Part shown: positions 5,088-5,179 of the stretch, piece after piece | Layout of the letters: each line of letters starts with the position of its first letter | Numbering within the stretch: the stretch's first letter is position 1 | From: Lentzea sp. | GTDB taxonomy: Bacteria > Actinomycetota > Actinomycetes > Mycobacteriales > Pseudonocardiaceae | Assembly (NCBI GenBank): GCA_030146905.1 | Contig: JASLAV010000244.1 | Location: forward strand, 1-5,179 | DNA: 5,179 nucleotides | Direction of reading: 5' to 3' | The notes under the pieces: generated by a model | The model's database searches: none | What the model saw: the letters and a program-made list of their open reading frames with translations, nothing else | What the model was told of the DNA's origin: nothing | Translations under genes and position numbers: made by a program

Positions 5088-5179
5088 ATGAACATCGAAA
5101 CGGCGTTGAAAGAAGCGATGAACATCAGCGGCGCGGTGGGGGCCGCGCTCGTGGACTACGACAGCGGGATGTCGCTCGG
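5088..5179 (+). CDS. Partial small protein, roadblock/LC7-like, cut by window end
   Basis: Only the first 30 codons are present: MNIETALKEAMNISGAVGAA, then LVDYDSGMSL. The start of a helix followed by GAVGAALVDYDSGMSL resembles small actinobacterial proteins with a roadblock/LC7 (MglB-like) fold. These are typically about 100-130 residues, cytoplasmic, and work with small GTPases or stay uncharacterised. The family call rests on this short N-terminus and on recall of similar sequences. AGGAG (5072-5076) followed by AAGG (5077-5080) gives a good ribosome site before ATG 5088. The gene is transcribed away from the secreted phosphodiesterase. Confidence 0.6.
   Translation, partial: MNIETALKEAMNISGAVGAALVDYDSGMSL

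Overview
This 5.2 kb window has high GC, strong G/C preference at third codon positions, Sec-type secreted proteins and GTG starts. It also carries an F420-type (Ddn-like) oxidoreductase. Together these point to a filamentous actinobacterium, most likely of the Pseudonocardiaceae kind; the family assignment is inference. I see no CRISPR array, no RNA gene and no complete mobile element.

Left part (1-870, minus strand): two small secreted-protein genes lie head to tail. The upstream one (580-865) has a clear signal peptide but is broken by two apparent one-base losses, so its mature part is read in two further frames. The downstream one (59-553) is intact and resembles a small secreted beta/gamma-crystallin or I36-inhibitor-like protein. 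A modest hairpin follows it.

Middle (870-1760): this is a gene-poor, worn stretch. It holds an 8-bp-stem inverted repeat and a weak trace of a possible oxidoreductase C-terminus. It also holds a clear C-terminal remnant of an IS481-type DDE transposase (about 1476-1733), without its upstream catalytic domain. It looks like insertion-sequence debris separating the small secreted genes from the rest.

Right part: a deazaflavin (F420)-dependent nitroreductase-family gene (1813-2238, plus strand) converges on a secreted SGNH/GDSL esterase of carbohydrate-esterase-2 style (2261-3361, minus strand). A perfect 16-bp inverted repeat sits exactly at their junction and probably ends transcription from both sides. 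Upstream of the esterase on the same strand, 81 bp away, is a secreted endonuclease/exonuclease/phosphatase-fold enzyme with sphingomyelinase-like features and a C-terminal jacalin-type lectin domain (3443-4774). These two exported hydrolases may form an extracellular module acting on lipids or glycans. A divergent intergenic region (4775-5087) then leads to the first 30 codons of a small protein resembling roadblock/LC7-like actinobacterial proteins, cut by the window edge.

No wholly new system is evident. The most notable items are the lectin-tipped phosphodiesterase beside a CE2-type esterase, the doubly frameshifted secreted-protein gene, and the terminator whose stem also encodes the end of the esterase.
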